A DNA stretch of 41,713 bases from an uncultured Sphingomonas sp. (GCF_913776855.1 NZ_CAJYQD010000027.1:1-41713), one strand, 5' to 3'. Shown: positions 17,898 to 27,030, counted from the first letter of the stretch. Numbers and translations: made by a program. Notes: generated by a model from the sequence alone, not told the origin.

Positions 17898-19315
17898 GCG
17901 TGTTGACCTCCACCTGCCCGGCGACGGGCGACACCGTCTGGACCGGTCCGGTCGCCAGCGGCGCGGATGTCGATGCAGCGGTCGCCCGCGCCCGTGTGGC
18001 GTTTCGCGATTGGCGGCGCACCTCGGTCGCGGAACGGGTGGCGATCGCGCGCGCCTATGCCGCCGTGCTGAAGGCGCACACCGCCGACCTCGCCGAGCTG
18101 ATCGCGCGCGAAACCGGCAAGCCGCTGTGGGAAGCCACGCAGGAAGTCGGCACGATGGTCGGCAAGGTCGAACTGTCGATTGCCGCCCAGGCCGAGCGCG
18201 CGGGCGAAAAGCGCAGCGCGATGCCGTTCGGTGAATCCGTCCTGCGCCACCGCCCGCACGGGGTGATGGCGGTGCTGGGGCCGTACAACTTCCCCGGCCA
18301 CTTGCCCAACGGCCATATCGTGCCCGCGCTGCTCGCCGGGAACACGGTGGTGTTCAAGCCGTCAGAACTGACCCCGGCGGCCGGCGCGGCGATGGCGGAC
18401 GCCTGGAGTGAAGCCGGTCTGCCCGAAAACGTGTTGCAGGTCGTACAGGGCGCGCGCGAGACCGGCGCGGCGCTGGTCGCGGCGGACATCGACGGGCTGC
18501 TCTTCACCGGATCGGCGACGACCGGCGCGCATTTCCGCCGCGCTTTTGCCGAGCGGCCCGATGTCATCCTGGCGCTGGAACTGGGCGGCAACAACCCGCT
18601 GATCGCGTGGGACGGGGACGTGACCGAGGTGGCGGCGCTGATCGTCCAGTCCGCCTATATCACCACCGGACAGCGTTGCTCCTGCGCGCGCCGCCTGATC
18701 CTGCCGACCGGCGCGTTCGGCGATGCGGTGGTGGAGGCGGTTGCCGCGCTGATCCCGCGCCTACCCATCGGTCGCTGGGACGAGAACCCCTATATCGGCC
18801 CGCTGATCTCCGACGCCGCCGCCGCGACCGCCCGCCGCCAAGTCGCTGCACTGGAGGCGGCCGGGGCGCGTGCCATCGTGCCGTTCGGCGGGATCGAAAG
18901 ACGCAGCGCGGCTTTCGTGACGCCCGCGCTGCTCGACGTGACCGGCGTGGCCGTGCCCGACGAAGAGATTTTCGCGCCGGTGCTGCAGGTCGTCCGCGTC
19001 GCGGACTTCGACGCCGCCATCGCCGCCGCGAACGATACCCGCTTCGGCCTGTCCGCCGGACTGCTGACCGACGACGATGCGCTATGGGAGCGTTTCGTGC
19101 TCGATGCGCGCGCGGGCGTGGTCAATCGCAACCGCCCGACCACCGGTGCGGCGGGCGCGCAGCCCTTTGGCGGGATCGGCGATTCGGGCAATCACCGCCC
19201 CAGCGCCTATTATGCCGCCGACTACTGTGCCTATCCGATGGCGAGCTTCGAGGCCGGTAGCGCGACGGGCAACTGGGACGCGCTGAAGCCGGTATTGGGA
19301 GCCGGCGCGGCGTGA
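17894..19315 (+). CDS. astD: N-succinylglutamate 5-semialdehyde dehydrogenase
   Basis: The 473-residue protein is an NAD-dependent aldehyde dehydrogenase with the AstD hallmark GPYNFPGHLPNGHI, the GSATTG cofactor-binding motif, the general-base segment LELGGNNP, and catalytic Cys262 in GQRCSCAR. AstD oxidises N-succinylglutamate semialdehyde to N-succinylglutamate in arginine catabolism. Its length is slightly short of the usual 480-490. The ATG overlaps the astC stop by 4 nt, and its own stop overlaps the GTG of astA by 4 nt, so the three genes are tightly coupled. A homologue might also oxidise the one-carbon-longer N-succinyl-aminoadipate semialdehyde, which is relevant because HglS lies downstream. 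Confidence 0.93.
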   Translation: MSVLTSTCPATGDTVWTGPVASGADVDAAVARARVAFRDWRRTSVAERVAIARAYAAVLKAHTADLAELIARETGKPLWEATQEVGTMVGKVELSIAAQAERAGEKRSAMPFGESVLRHRPHGVMAVLGPYNFPGHLPNGHIVPALLAGNTVVFKPSELTPAAGAAMADAWSEAGLPENVLQVVQGARETGAALVAADIDGLLFTGSATTGAHFRRAFAERPDVILALELGGNNPLIAWDGDVTEVAALIVQSAYITTGQRCSCARRLILPTGAFGDAVVEAVAALIPRLPIGRWDENPYIGPLISDAAAATARRQVAALEAAGARAIVPFGGIERRSAAFVTPALLDVTGVAVPDEEIFAPVLQVVRVADFDAAIAAANDTRFGLSAGLLTDDDALWERFVLDARAGVVNRNRPTTGAAGAQPFGGIGDSGNHRPSAYYAADYCAYPMASFEAGSATGNWDALKPVLGAGAA

Positions 19316-20328
19316 CGATCGTCCTGCGGGCCGCTGGCGGGCATGACCTGTCGGCGCTCTATGCCATGGCGCAGACCACCGGCGGCGGGTTCGTCAACCT
19401 GCCGCCGGACAAGGCCAAGCTGGCCGAGCGACTGGCCGCCGCCGATGCCGCCTTCGCGCGCGACACCGACCGCTTCGGCGTCGACCGGTTCCTGTTCGTG
19501 CTGGAGGATTTGGGCAGCCAGGCGATCCACGGCACCTGCCAGATCTTCTCGCATATCGGCACCGACGCGCCCTTCTACAGCTATCGCATCGACCGGCACG
19601 GCGCGGACCATGCCGTGCTGGGCCGGTCGGTCGATCACACGACGCTGACCATCTGCACCGACCATGCCGGGTGCAGCGAGGTGGGCGGGCTGTTCCTGCG
19701 CGCCGATGCCCGTGCGGGCGGGGCGGGCACCTTGCTGGCACGCAGCCGCTATCTGTTCATCGCGATGCACCGCCCGCGCTTTGCCGACCGGACCATCGCC
19801 GAATTGCGCGGCGTGGTCGACGAGGCGGGCGAGGCGCCCTTCTGGGACGGGATCGCCGCGCGCTTCTTCGGCATGGGCTTTGCCGCGGCCGATGCGTTCA
19901 ACGCGGAGCATGGCACCCATGTCCTGGCCGGCCTGATGCCGACGACGCCGGTACTGCTGGCGATGCTGCCCGACAGCGCGCGCGCCGTGCTGGGCGTGCC
20001 GCATCCCTCCGGTCGCCCCGCGCTGCGGCTGCTGGAGAAGGAGGGGTTTCGCCATGACCATTATGTCGACCTGTTCGACGGCGGCCCGACCGTGACCGCC
20101 GCGACCGACGACATCGCCACCATCCGCGCGGCGCGCACCGCCATCGTCCGCGCGGTGGGGCAAAGCGACGACGCCACGCCAGCCATCGCCGCCGCCGGTC
20201 GGCTGGCTGGGTTTCGCGCCTGTTTCGCGCGCATCGCGCGCCATGACGACGGCATCCTGCTTGACCCCGACGCCGCCCGCGCGTTGCATGTCGGGATCGG
20301 CGATACCCTTACCCATGCCCCGCGCTGA
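19312..20328 (+). CDS. astA: Arginine N-succinyltransferase AstA
   Basis: This 338-residue protein matches AstA over its full length (about 340 in gamma-proteobacteria). It transfers succinyl from succinyl-CoA to the alpha-amino group of arginine, and known relatives also act on ornithine. Recognisable segments are TTGGGFVNLPPDKAKL near the N-terminus, EVGGLFLRADARAGGAGTLLARSRYLF in the acyltransferase core, and FWDGIAARFFGMGF. The GTG start overlaps the astD stop (GTGA). AstB, which should open N-succinylarginine, is absent from this locus; either astB is elsewhere in the genome or this AstA acts on lysine or ornithine. Confidence 0.93.
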   Translation: MTIVLRAAGGHDLSALYAMAQTTGGGFVNLPPDKAKLAERLAAADAAFARDTDRFGVDRFLFVLEDLGSQAIHGTCQIFSHIGTDAPFYSYRIDRHGADHAVLGRSVDHTTLTICTDHAGCSEVGGLFLRADARAGGAGTLLARSRYLFIAMHRPRFADRTIAELRGVVDEAGEAPFWDGIAARFFGMGFAAADAFNAEHGTHVLAGLMPTTPVLLAMLPDSARAVLGVPHPSGRPALRLLEKEGFRHDHYVDLFDGGPTVTAATDDIATIRAARTAIVRAVGQSDDATPAIAAAGRLAGFRACFARIARHDDGILLDPDAARALHVGIGDTLTHAPR

Positions 20329-20349
20329 CCCTATCTGTCCGAGGTGACC

Positions 20350-21726
20350 ATGACCCAAAGCTTCACAGCCCCCGACGCGATCCGCACCCGCTTTTCCGAA
20401 GCCATGTCGGCGATGTACCGCGCTGAGGTGCCGCTATACGGCGACCTGCTGTCGATCGTGGCCGAGGTGAACGCGCAGGTGCTGACCGACCGCCCCGAAC
20501 TGGCGGCGGAAATGGCGGCGGCGGGCGAACTCGACCGGCTGGACGTCGAACGCCACGGCGCGATCCGGCTGGGCAGCGCGGCGGAACTGCACAGGATGCG
20601 CCGCGCCTTTGCGGTGATGGGAATGCATCCGGTCGGCTATTACGACCTGTCGGTGGCGGGCGTGCCGGTCCATTCGACCGCCTTCCGCCCGGTTGACGAC
20701 GCCGCGCTCAACGCCAATCCGTTCCGCGTCTTCACCTCGCTGCTGCGCCTCGAACTGATCGAGGATGAAGCGTTGCGCGCCGAGGCGGAATCGATCCTGT
20801 CGACGCGGCAGATCTTCACGGACGAGGCCATCCGACTGATCGAACGGGCCGAGGCGCAGGGCGGGCTGGACACCGCCGATGCCGACCGCTTCGTCGCCGC
20901 GCTGCTCGAAACCTTTCGCTGGCACGGCGATGCGCGGGTCGACGCCGCGACCTATGACCGGCTCCACGACGCGCACCGACTGATCGCCGATGTCGTGTCG
21001 TTCCGCGGGCCGCATATCAATCACCTGACCCCGCGCACGCTCGACATCGACGCGGCGCAGGCGGCGATGCAGGCGCGCGGGATCGCGGCGAAGGCGGTGA
21101 TCGAAGGGCCGCCGCCACGCGCCGTCCCGATCCTGCTGCGCCAGACCAGCTTCAAGGCGATCGAGGAGGGCGTGACCTTCCCCGGCGACCGGCCGGGTCA
21201 TCACACCGCCCGCTTCGGCGAGATCGAACAGCGTGGGGCGGCGCTGACCGCCAAGGGACGCGCGCTGTACGACCAATTGCTCGCGACCGCGCGGGGGGAG
21301 CAGGGATCGCAGGGCGACAGCTATGCCGACCGACTGGCCCTCGCCTTCGCCGCCTTTCCCGATACGCCGGAGGCCTTGCGCGAACAGGGGCTGGCCTGGT
21401 TCCGCTACGACCTGACCGAGGCCGGGCAGCGGCTGGTCGCGACCGGCGTGCAGCCGGCGGGCGATATCGATGCATGGCTGGCGGCGGGCTATGTCCGTGC
21501 CCAGCCCATCGTGTACGAGGATTTCCTGCCGGTCAGCGCGGCGGGCATCTTCCAGTCCAATCTGGGCGGCACCGAACAGCGCAGCTATGCCGCGTCCGCC
21601 GCGCAGGCCGCGTTCGAGGAAGCGCTGGGCGACACGGTGCAGGACGAACTGGCGCTCTATGCCGAGGCGCAGGCACGGTCGATCCAGCAGGTGCAGGACG
21701 CGTTGTGCGGAGTGGCAGCGGCCTGA
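20350..21726 (+). CDS. hglS: 2-oxoadipate dioxygenase/decarboxylase (HglS, DUF1338)
   Basis: The 458-residue protein belongs to the DUF1338/YdcJ family, whose Pseudomonas putida member HglS converts 2-oxoadipate plus O2 to D-2-hydroxyglutarate with Fe(II) in lysine catabolism. Visible family segments are HRMRRAF (His81, Arg85), GMHPVGYYDLS, GPHINHLTPRTLDID (His222) and ARFGEIEQRG (Glu291/Glu293). His222 and one of these glutamates are the likely metal ligands by inspection, not alignment. ATG at 20350 follows GAGG by 5 nt; a GTG at 20344 is less well placed. The next gene overlaps its stop (TGATG) and encodes a D-2-hydroxyglutarate dehydrogenase, the enzyme expected to use its product, which strongly supports the assignment. 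Confidence 0.9.
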   Translation: MTQSFTAPDAIRTRFSEAMSAMYRAEVPLYGDLLSIVAEVNAQVLTDRPELAAEMAAAGELDRLDVERHGAIRLGSAAELHRMRRAFAVMGMHPVGYYDLSVAGVPVHSTAFRPVDDAALNANPFRVFTSLLRLELIEDEALRAEAESILSTRQIFTDEAIRLIERAEAQGGLDTADADRFVAALLETFRWHGDARVDAATYDRLHDAHRLIADVVSFRGPHINHLTPRTLDIDAAQAAMQARGIAAKAVIEGPPPRAVPILLRQTSFKAIEEGVTFPGDRPGHHTARFGEIEQRGAALTAKGRALYDQLLATARGEQGSQGDSYADRLALAFAAFPDTPEALREQGLAWFRYDLTEAGQRLVATGVQPAGDIDAWLAAGYVRAQPIVYEDFLPVSAAGIFQSNLGGTEQRSYAASAAQAAFEEALGDTVQDELALYAEAQARSIQQVQDALCGVAAA

Positions 21727-24608
21727 TGGGGTCGGTCGCGAACCTGCTGCGCCGCCTCGACCAGGCGGGCTTTGCCGGTGATGCCGAGGACGGCATCGGC
21801 GCGCGGCAGGTCGCATCGACCGACAACAGCATCTATCAGGTTCGCCCGGCGGCGATCGTCTATCCCTGCACCGGCGAAGACGTGACCCTGCTGGTCCGCA
21901 CCCTTGCCGATACCGGCCTGTCGCTCACGCCACGCGGCGGCAATACCGGCACCAACGGCCAGTCGCTGAACGACGGGATCATCGTCGATTTCGCCCGTCA
22001 TATGCGCGGGATCAGTGCTTTCGATCCCGAGACGAACACCGTCACGGTCGAACCCGGCGTCGTGCTGGACCAGCTGAACGCCTTCCTCAAACCGCATGGC
22101 CGCTTCTTTCCGCCGATGGTGTCGACCGCCAGCCGCGCGACGATCGGCGGGATGGTGGCAACCGATGCATCCGGCAAGGGATCGCGCCGCTGGGGCAAGA
22201 CGTCGGACTATATCGCCGCGATCGACCTGACCCTGTCGGACGGCACGCCGTGGCGCGCCGAACCGATGACGCGCGCTGAGGCCGAGAGAATCGCGGCGGG
22301 CGACGGCATCGTCGCCGACATCCACCGCGAAGCGCTGCGCATCGTGACGGAGCGCGCCGACGATATCGCCGCGATCTTCCCGGAGATGAACCGGGGGCTG
22401 ACCGGCTATAATTTGCAAAAGACCTGGGACGCCGCCGCCGACCGGTTCTTCCTTGGCTATCTGCTCGCCGGGTCGGAGGGGACGCTGGCGATCACGCGCT
22501 CGATCAGCTTGCGGGTCGCGCATCGCCCAAAGAAGCGCGCGCTGGCGGTCATCCGCTATGCCGCCTTCGATACCGCGATGCGCGACGTACAGCGGCTGAT
22601 CGCCGCCGATCCGGTCGCCATCGAAATCCTCGACGACAAGGTGCTGGGCGTCGCGCGCAGCGACATCATCTGGTCGAGCGTCGAGGGGCTGCTGGGCGGG
22701 GCGAGCGACGCGCCGGTGGCGGCGATGAATTTCGTCGAATTCACCGCCGACGACGATGCGACCATCGACGCAGGGCTTGCCGCGCTCGCCGATATCGGAC
22801 CGCAGGGTGACATGCGCATCGTGCGCGACGATGCCGCCATCGGCCAGCTCTGGACCTTGCGGGAGAAATCCGTTGGCCTGCTCGCCCGGCTGGGTGGCGC
22901 GCGGCAGGGCATTCCCTTTGTCGAGGACACCGCCGTCCCGCCGGAAAAGCTGGCCGATTTCGTCGCCGAGTTTCGTGCGCTGCTCGACGGGCATGGCCTT
23001 AACTATGGCATGTTCGGCCATGCCGATGTCGGCTGCCTGCACGTCCGCCCGTTTCTTGACCTGCGCGATCCCGCACAGGCCGCGCTGATCCGGCCGATCT
23101 CCGACGAAGTGGCGCGGCTGACCAAATCCTATGGCGGGTTGCTGTGGGGCGAACATGGTCGCGGCTATCGCGGTGAGTTCTCGCCGCTGTTCTTCGGCAG
23201 CCTCTACCCCGAACTCCAGGCGCTGAAAGCGGCGTTCGACCCGCATAACCGGCTCAACCCCGGCAAGCTCGCCGCGCCCGCCGGGCAGCCGATCGACCGG
23301 ATCGATGGCGTACCCTTGCGCGGCGAGGTCGACCGACGGATCGACGCGACGCGCTCCAAGGACTTCGACCGCGCGGTGGCGTGCAACGGCAATGGCGCGT
23401 GCTTTGCGTGGGACTCGCTCGACGTGATGTGCCCGTCCTACAAGGCGACGCGCGACCGCGCGCAGTCTCCAAAGGGCCGTGCGTCGTTGTTGCGCGCCTG
23501 GGCCCGGTTGGATTCGATCGCCGAGCCGACCCCGGCGGAAGTCGCCGAACGCGATGCGCTGGCCGCCGATACGCAGGCGTCGCTCGCCACCTGTCTGTCG
23601 TGCAAGGCGTGTACGACTTTGTGCCCGGTGAAGGTCGACGTGCCGACGATGAAGTCGCGCTTCGCCGAGCGCTACTGGGCCAAGCGCACCCGCCCGCTGC
23701 GCCACCGCGTCGTCGCGCAGATGGAAGCCATGCTCGCCGCCGCGCGCAAAATGCCCGGGATCGCCAATGGCGTCGCCAGCAGCGACCGCGCGAAAGCAGC
23801 GCTGGAACGCACGCTCGGTTATGTCGACTTGCCCGCCTTCGCGGTGGCGGACCCGCACACCCTTCCGCCTGTCGTGTCGAAGGCGAAGATCGACGCACTG
23901 CCAGCAGACGCGCGGGCGAACATCGTCATCCTGGTCGAGGACAGCTTCACCGCCAGCTTCGACGGCCCGCTGGTCGCTGCCGCCGGGCGGGTGCTGGCGG
24001 CGTGCGGCTATACCGTGCTGCGCCTGCCGCCGCGCAGCAATGGCAAGGTGCTGCACCTGTTGGGAATGCGCGACCGCTTCGCCCGCATCGCCGCCAAGCG
24101 CATGGCGGAGGCGAAGGCGTTTGCCGATCTGGGCGTCCGGCTGGTCGGGCTGGATGCCGCCACCGCGCTGATGTTCACCCAGGAATTTGCCGAGATGACC
24201 GGCACCAGCGTCGATGTCGCCGGGCTGGAGACCCTGCTGGCCGAGGAGGTTCGACAGGGCCGCGTGCCCGCCGCCGTCCGCGCCGTTCCGCCGCAACGCC
24301 TGCTGGGCCATTGCACCGAACAGGCGCTCCGCCCGCAGGCGCTGGCGCTCTGGGCGGAGGCGCTGGCCGGGTTCGGCATCGCCGCCCAGCCGACCAAGAC
24401 CGGTTGCTGCGGTATGGCCGGACTGTTCGGGCATGAGGCGCAGAACCAGACGCTATCGCGCGATATCTTCGCACTCAGCTGGGCAGACGTGACTCGCGAC
24501 GACGCGATGCTCGCCACCGGTTTTTCCTGCCGTTGCCAGACCAAGCGCCTGACCGGCCGCCGTCCGCTGCACCCGGTCGAACTAATCGACCGGGTGCTGG
24601 CGGGGTAG
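21726..24608 (+). CDS. ydiJ: D-2-hydroxyglutarate dehydrogenase, YdiJ type (FAD + Fe-S)
   Basis: This 960-residue flavoprotein has an N-terminal FAD-binding type-4 domain (TPRGGNTGTNGQSLNDG) and the FAD oxidase C-terminal domain with NYGMFGHADVGCLHVRP. An iron-sulfur region follows, with CNGNGACFAWDS from Cys553 and the ferredoxin-like CLSCKACTTLCPV (Cys623, 626, 629, 633). A C-terminal CCG domain contains TGCCGMAGLFGHE. This matches E. coli YdiJ (about 1018 residues), which oxidises D-2-hydroxyglutarate to 2-oxoglutarate and passes electrons to the respiratory chain. It overlaps the hglS stop by 1 nt and is the last gene of the operon, ending 6 nt from the convergent lrp gene. It would complete the route 2-oxoadipate to D-2-hydroxyglutarate to 2-oxoglutarate. 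Confidence 0.92.
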   Translation: MGSVANLLRRLDQAGFAGDAEDGIGARQVASTDNSIYQVRPAAIVYPCTGEDVTLLVRTLADTGLSLTPRGGNTGTNGQSLNDGIIVDFARHMRGISAFDPETNTVTVEPGVVLDQLNAFLKPHGRFFPPMVSTASRATIGGMVATDASGKGSRRWGKTSDYIAAIDLTLSDGTPWRAEPMTRAEAERIAAGDGIVADIHREALRIVTERADDIAAIFPEMNRGLTGYNLQKTWDAAADRFFLGYLLAGSEGTLAITRSISLRVAHRPKKRALAVIRYAAFDTAMRDVQRLIAADPVAIEILDDKVLGVARSDIIWSSVEGLLGGASDAPVAAMNFVEFTADDDATIDAGLAALADIGPQGDMRIVRDDAAIGQLWTLREKSVGLLARLGGARQGIPFVEDTAVPPEKLADFVAEFRALLDGHGLNYGMFGHADVGCLHVRPFLDLRDPAQAALIRPISDEVARLTKSYGGLLWGEHGRGYRGEFSPLFFGSLYPELQALKAAFDPHNRLNPGKLAAPAGQPIDRIDGVPLRGEVDRRIDATRSKDFDRAVACNGNGACFAWDSLDVMCPSYKATRDRAQSPKGRASLLRAWARLDSIAEPTPAEVAERDALAADTQASLATCLSCKACTTLCPVKVDVPTMKSRFAERYWAKRTRPLRHRVVAQMEAMLAAARKMPGIANGVASSDRAKAALERTLGYVDLPAFAVADPHTLPPVVSKAKIDALPADARANIVILVEDSFTASFDGPLVAAAGRVLAACGYTVLRLPPRSNGKVLHLLGMRDRFARIAAKRMAEAKAFADLGVRLVGLDAATALMFTQEFAEMTGTSVDVAGLETLLAEEVRQGRVPAAVRAVPPQRLLGHCTEQALRPQALALWAEALAGFGIAAQPTKTGCCGMAGLFGHEAQNQTLSRDIFALSWADVTRDDAMLATGFSCRCQTKRLTGRRPLHPVELIDRVLAG

Positions 24609-24619
24609 CACCCGCTACC
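24604..24619. terminator. Small hairpin spanning convergent stop codons
   Basis: GGTAGC at 24604-24609 pairs with GCTACC at 24614-24619 around a 4-nt loop; the stem can extend with a bulged base on the outer side. It spans the stop codons of ydiJ (24608) and the convergent lrp gene (24615). There is no T-run, so the terminator role is tentative. Confidence 0.35.
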
Positions 24620-25067
24620 GCCGCAAGCGCGTCGCCAGCACGACCGCCGACATCGTCCGTCCGATCCCTTCCATGCGCCCGATCGCGTCGATCACATCGT
24701 TCAGCCGCTCCAGGCTGGGCGCCTCGACCATGGCGATCAGGTCATATTCGCCCGCAATGGCATAGACGCCGGTCAGCTCGGGGATCGCGGCCAGCGCCTC
24801 GTTCGTCTCGTCCAGCAGCTTGGGCAGAGTCGTCATCATCACATGCGCGCGCACCATGCGCCGGTCATGCGCCTCGCCCAGCCTGACGGTATAGCCGTCG
24901 ATCGTCCCGTCCTGCTCCATGCGCGCGATGCTGGCATAGACATGCGCGCGCGACACGTTCAGCACATGCGCCAGTTCGGACACCGGAACGCGCGAATCCT
25001 GCCGCAACAGCGCCAGCAATCGCGCGTCCAGCTCACGCTTCGACGGGTGGGGGTTATCGGCCGACAT
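24615..25067 (-). CDS. Lrp/AsnC-family transcriptional regulator
   Basis: This 150-residue protein has an N-terminal winged helix-turn-helix (ELDARLLALLRQDSRVPVSELAHVLNVSRAHVYASIARME) and a C-terminal RAM ligand domain (ELTGVYAIAGEYDLIAMVEA). Lrp/AsnC proteins respond to amino acids. The ATG at 25067 was chosen because GGGAGA lies 6 nt upstream; longer in-frame starts would lie deeper inside the preceding gene. It overlaps the 3' end of the cyanophycinase-isoaspartyl peptidase gene by 14 nt on the same strand, so the two are probably co-transcribed, and it converges on the ast-hglS-ydiJ operon. It is the natural candidate regulator of the whole locus, sensing arginine, lysine or aspartate (inference). 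Confidence 0.92.
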   Translation of the reverse strand: MSADNPHPSKRELDARLLALLRQDSRVPVSELAHVLNVSRAHVYASIARMEQDGTIDGYTVRLGEAHDRRMVRAHVMMTTLPKLLDETNEALAAIPELTGVYAIAGEYDLIAMVEAPSLERLNDVIDAIGRMEGIGRTMSAVVLATRLRR

Positions 25068-27030
25068 CCATTTCTCCCGCATAGATGGCGGTACGTGGGG
25101 ATTGGTCATCCGATACGCTACCACGATACATGCCATCGGTATTCATGGCGAAGGCGATATGCCCGCGGCCGTCCATCGCGATCAGCCCGCCGTCGCCGCC
25201 GATCTCGCCCACCTCCTCGATCGTGTCACTGGCCGCCGTGGCGATGTCCTGTCCCTTCCACTGCACCCGGTCGCAGATCTGGCGCGCGGCGACCTGCCGG
25301 ATGAAGAATTCCCCGGTGCCGGTCGCCGACACCGCGCAGGTCTGGTCCATCGCATATGTGCCCGCGCCGATGATCGGTGAGTCGCCGATCCGTCCCCAGC
25401 GCTTGCCGGTCAGCCCGCCCGTCGATGTCGCGGCGGCCAGGTGCCCGCGCTGGTCCCGCGCCACCGCGCCGACCGTGCCGAAACGATGCGTCGGATCGAG
25501 GGCGGCATGCTCCTCGTCGCGCTTCCACGCCTGATATTCGCGCCAGCGCTTCTCGGTGCGGAAATAGGAGGGATCGACCTGCTCCACGCCCTGTTCGCGC
25601 GCGAACTGGTCGGCACCCGCCCCGGTCAGCAGGACATGGCGGCTATGCTCCATCACCGCGCGGGCCAGCACGATGGGGTTCTTGGTGGCGCTGACCCCGG
25701 CGACCGCGCCCGCGCGCAGGGTCGCCCCGTCCATGATCGCCGCGTCGAGCTGGTTCTTGCCCTCCGCGTCGAACACCGCGCCGCGCCCGGCGTTGAAGTG
25801 GGGATCGTCCTCCAGCACACGCACCGCCGCCTCCACCGCATCCAGGCTGCTGCCGCCCTTGGCCAGCACCGCCGACCCGGCAGCCAGCGCCGCGTTCAGC
25901 CCGTTGCGATAGGCGCGCTCCTGGTCCGGCGTCAGCGATCCCTTCGGAATCACGCCTGCCCCGCCATGGATCGCCAGCGACCAGTGGCCGCCGGGCGGCA
26001 AGGGGGCATCGATCAGCCTGCCCGCGACCACCTTTGCCGTGCCGACGAATGCGGGCTTGGACACGGTCATGGTGTTCAGGTCGATCCTGTCCCCCGGCGC
26101 GACGCCGGTGATGCGGATATCGGCCCAGTCCAGCGGCTTGCCCCGTGTCAGCTTCGGGATGCCTTGCGGCTGCACCAGCCAGGCATGGGTGTTCTTCGGC
26201 CCGTAGAAGGTCGCTTGTCCGTCCGACTCGACGCACAGCGTGCCCGCTTCGTCGACGCCCAGGCCGATCGCGGTCGGATCGCCGGTCGCGCGCGCCTTGG
26301 CGACAAAGGCGATCAGCCGCCCCAGCCGGTCGCGCTCGTTGAAATGCGTGTCGGTAATGACATGAGCGAGGCGCGGCATGTGCAGGAAACCATGGACCAG
26401 CGTCACCGCATCGCCCAACGGATCGGACAGCGCCTTGAACGAATCGATGCTGCCGCCATCCATCGCGCCGTAAGCCGTACCGCCCAGCACGGCGAGGCCG
26501 GCGCTGGTGCCCGCGATCGGCTTGCCCGCCGCGACATGCGCGTCCAACGCGCGGGCGACCGGCGTCCCCTGCCAGAAGCGGACATATTTCGCCTGGTCGC
26601 CCCCCGCCAGGAAGATGCCGTCCGCCTTGGCGATCGCCGCCAGCACGCGGGGGTCGGTCGATGCGGTGCGATCGGTGAACAGGATGGTCGACACCGACTG
26701 GACGCCGGCCATCGTCGCGAACATCTCGCGTCCGCCCTCGCCATCGCCCGACGCGCGAAGGATCAGGATGTGGCCATAGCCTGCCTTCTTCGCAAACCAC
26801 TGGAACGCCTGCTTGTCCCAGTCGCCGCCGCCCATCAGCATCAGGCCCTGCGACGGGGTTGCGGGTCGGGGCTTGGCCGGATCGCCGGTCACGAAGAAGC
26901 GCGCGCCGGCAACCGTCGCCCCCGTCTGTTGCCCCACCGCCTGCTGCCCTGCCGCCGGCGCCGCCGACGCAATCCCCACGCATATCAATGCGATACCCAG
27001 ACCATAGTGTCGCAAGGCCACACTCCTCAT
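25054..27030 (-). CDS. Exported cyanophycinase-isoaspartyl peptidase fusion
   Basis: The protein (658 residues) joins two hydrolases. Residues about 45-290 are an S51 cyanophycinase domain: FLAGGDQAKY, nucleophile Ser176 in GTSAG, and THFNERDRLGRL with His229, the pattern of CphB/CphE, which release beta-Asp-Arg dipeptides from cyanophycin. After a linker, residues 349 to about 650 are an N-terminal-nucleophile isoaspartyl peptidase/type-2 asparaginase (T2): HWSLAIHGGAG, HFNAGRG, autocleavage Thr519 in RFGTVGAVA and GDSPIIGAGTYA; such enzymes split beta-aspartyl dipeptides. Both active sites look intact. A signal peptide (GLGIALICVGIASAAPA) implies export. ATG at 27030 was chosen, although AGGAG lies just inside it and is spaced 7 nt from an in-frame TTG at 27015, which may be the real start; longer ATG starts (27057, 27096) lack ribosome sites. 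Together the domains would take cyanophycin to free Asp plus Arg/Lys. Confidence 0.88.
   Translation of the reverse strand: MRSVALRHYGLGIALICVGIASAAPAAGQQAVGQQTGATVAGARFFVTGDPAKPRPATPSQGLMLMGGGDWDKQAFQWFAKKAGYGHILILRASGDGEGGREMFATMAGVQSVSTILFTDRTASTDPRVLAAIAKADGIFLAGGDQAKYVRFWQGTPVARALDAHVAAGKPIAGTSAGLAVLGGTAYGAMDGGSIDSFKALSDPLGDAVTLVHGFLHMPRLAHVITDTHFNERDRLGRLIAFVAKARATGDPTAIGLGVDEAGTLCVESDGQATFYGPKNTHAWLVQPQGIPKLTRGKPLDWADIRITGVAPGDRIDLNTMTVSKPAFVGTAKVVAGRLIDAPLPPGGHWSLAIHGGAGVIPKGSLTPDQERAYRNGLNAALAAGSAVLAKGGSSLDAVEAAVRVLEDDPHFNAGRGAVFDAEGKNQLDAAIMDGATLRAGAVAGVSATKNPIVLARAVMEHSRHVLLTGAGADQFAREQGVEQVDPSYFRTEKRWREYQAWKRDEEHAALDPTHRFGTVGAVARDQRGHLAAATSTGGLTGKRWGRIGDSPIIGAGTYAMDQTCAVSATGTGEFFIRQVAARQICDRVQWKGQDIATAASDTIEEVGEIGGDGGLIAMDGRGHIAFAMNTDGMYRGSVSDDQSPRTAIYAGEMDVGR

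Noticed and set aside
21657..24434. A 925-codon open frame antisense to ydiJ, and similar long antisense frames opposite the S9, M13 and autotransporter genes
   Set aside because: They are Arg/Gly/His-rich mirror frames typical of high-GC DNA, show no family motifs, and lie opposite genes with intact catalytic motifs.
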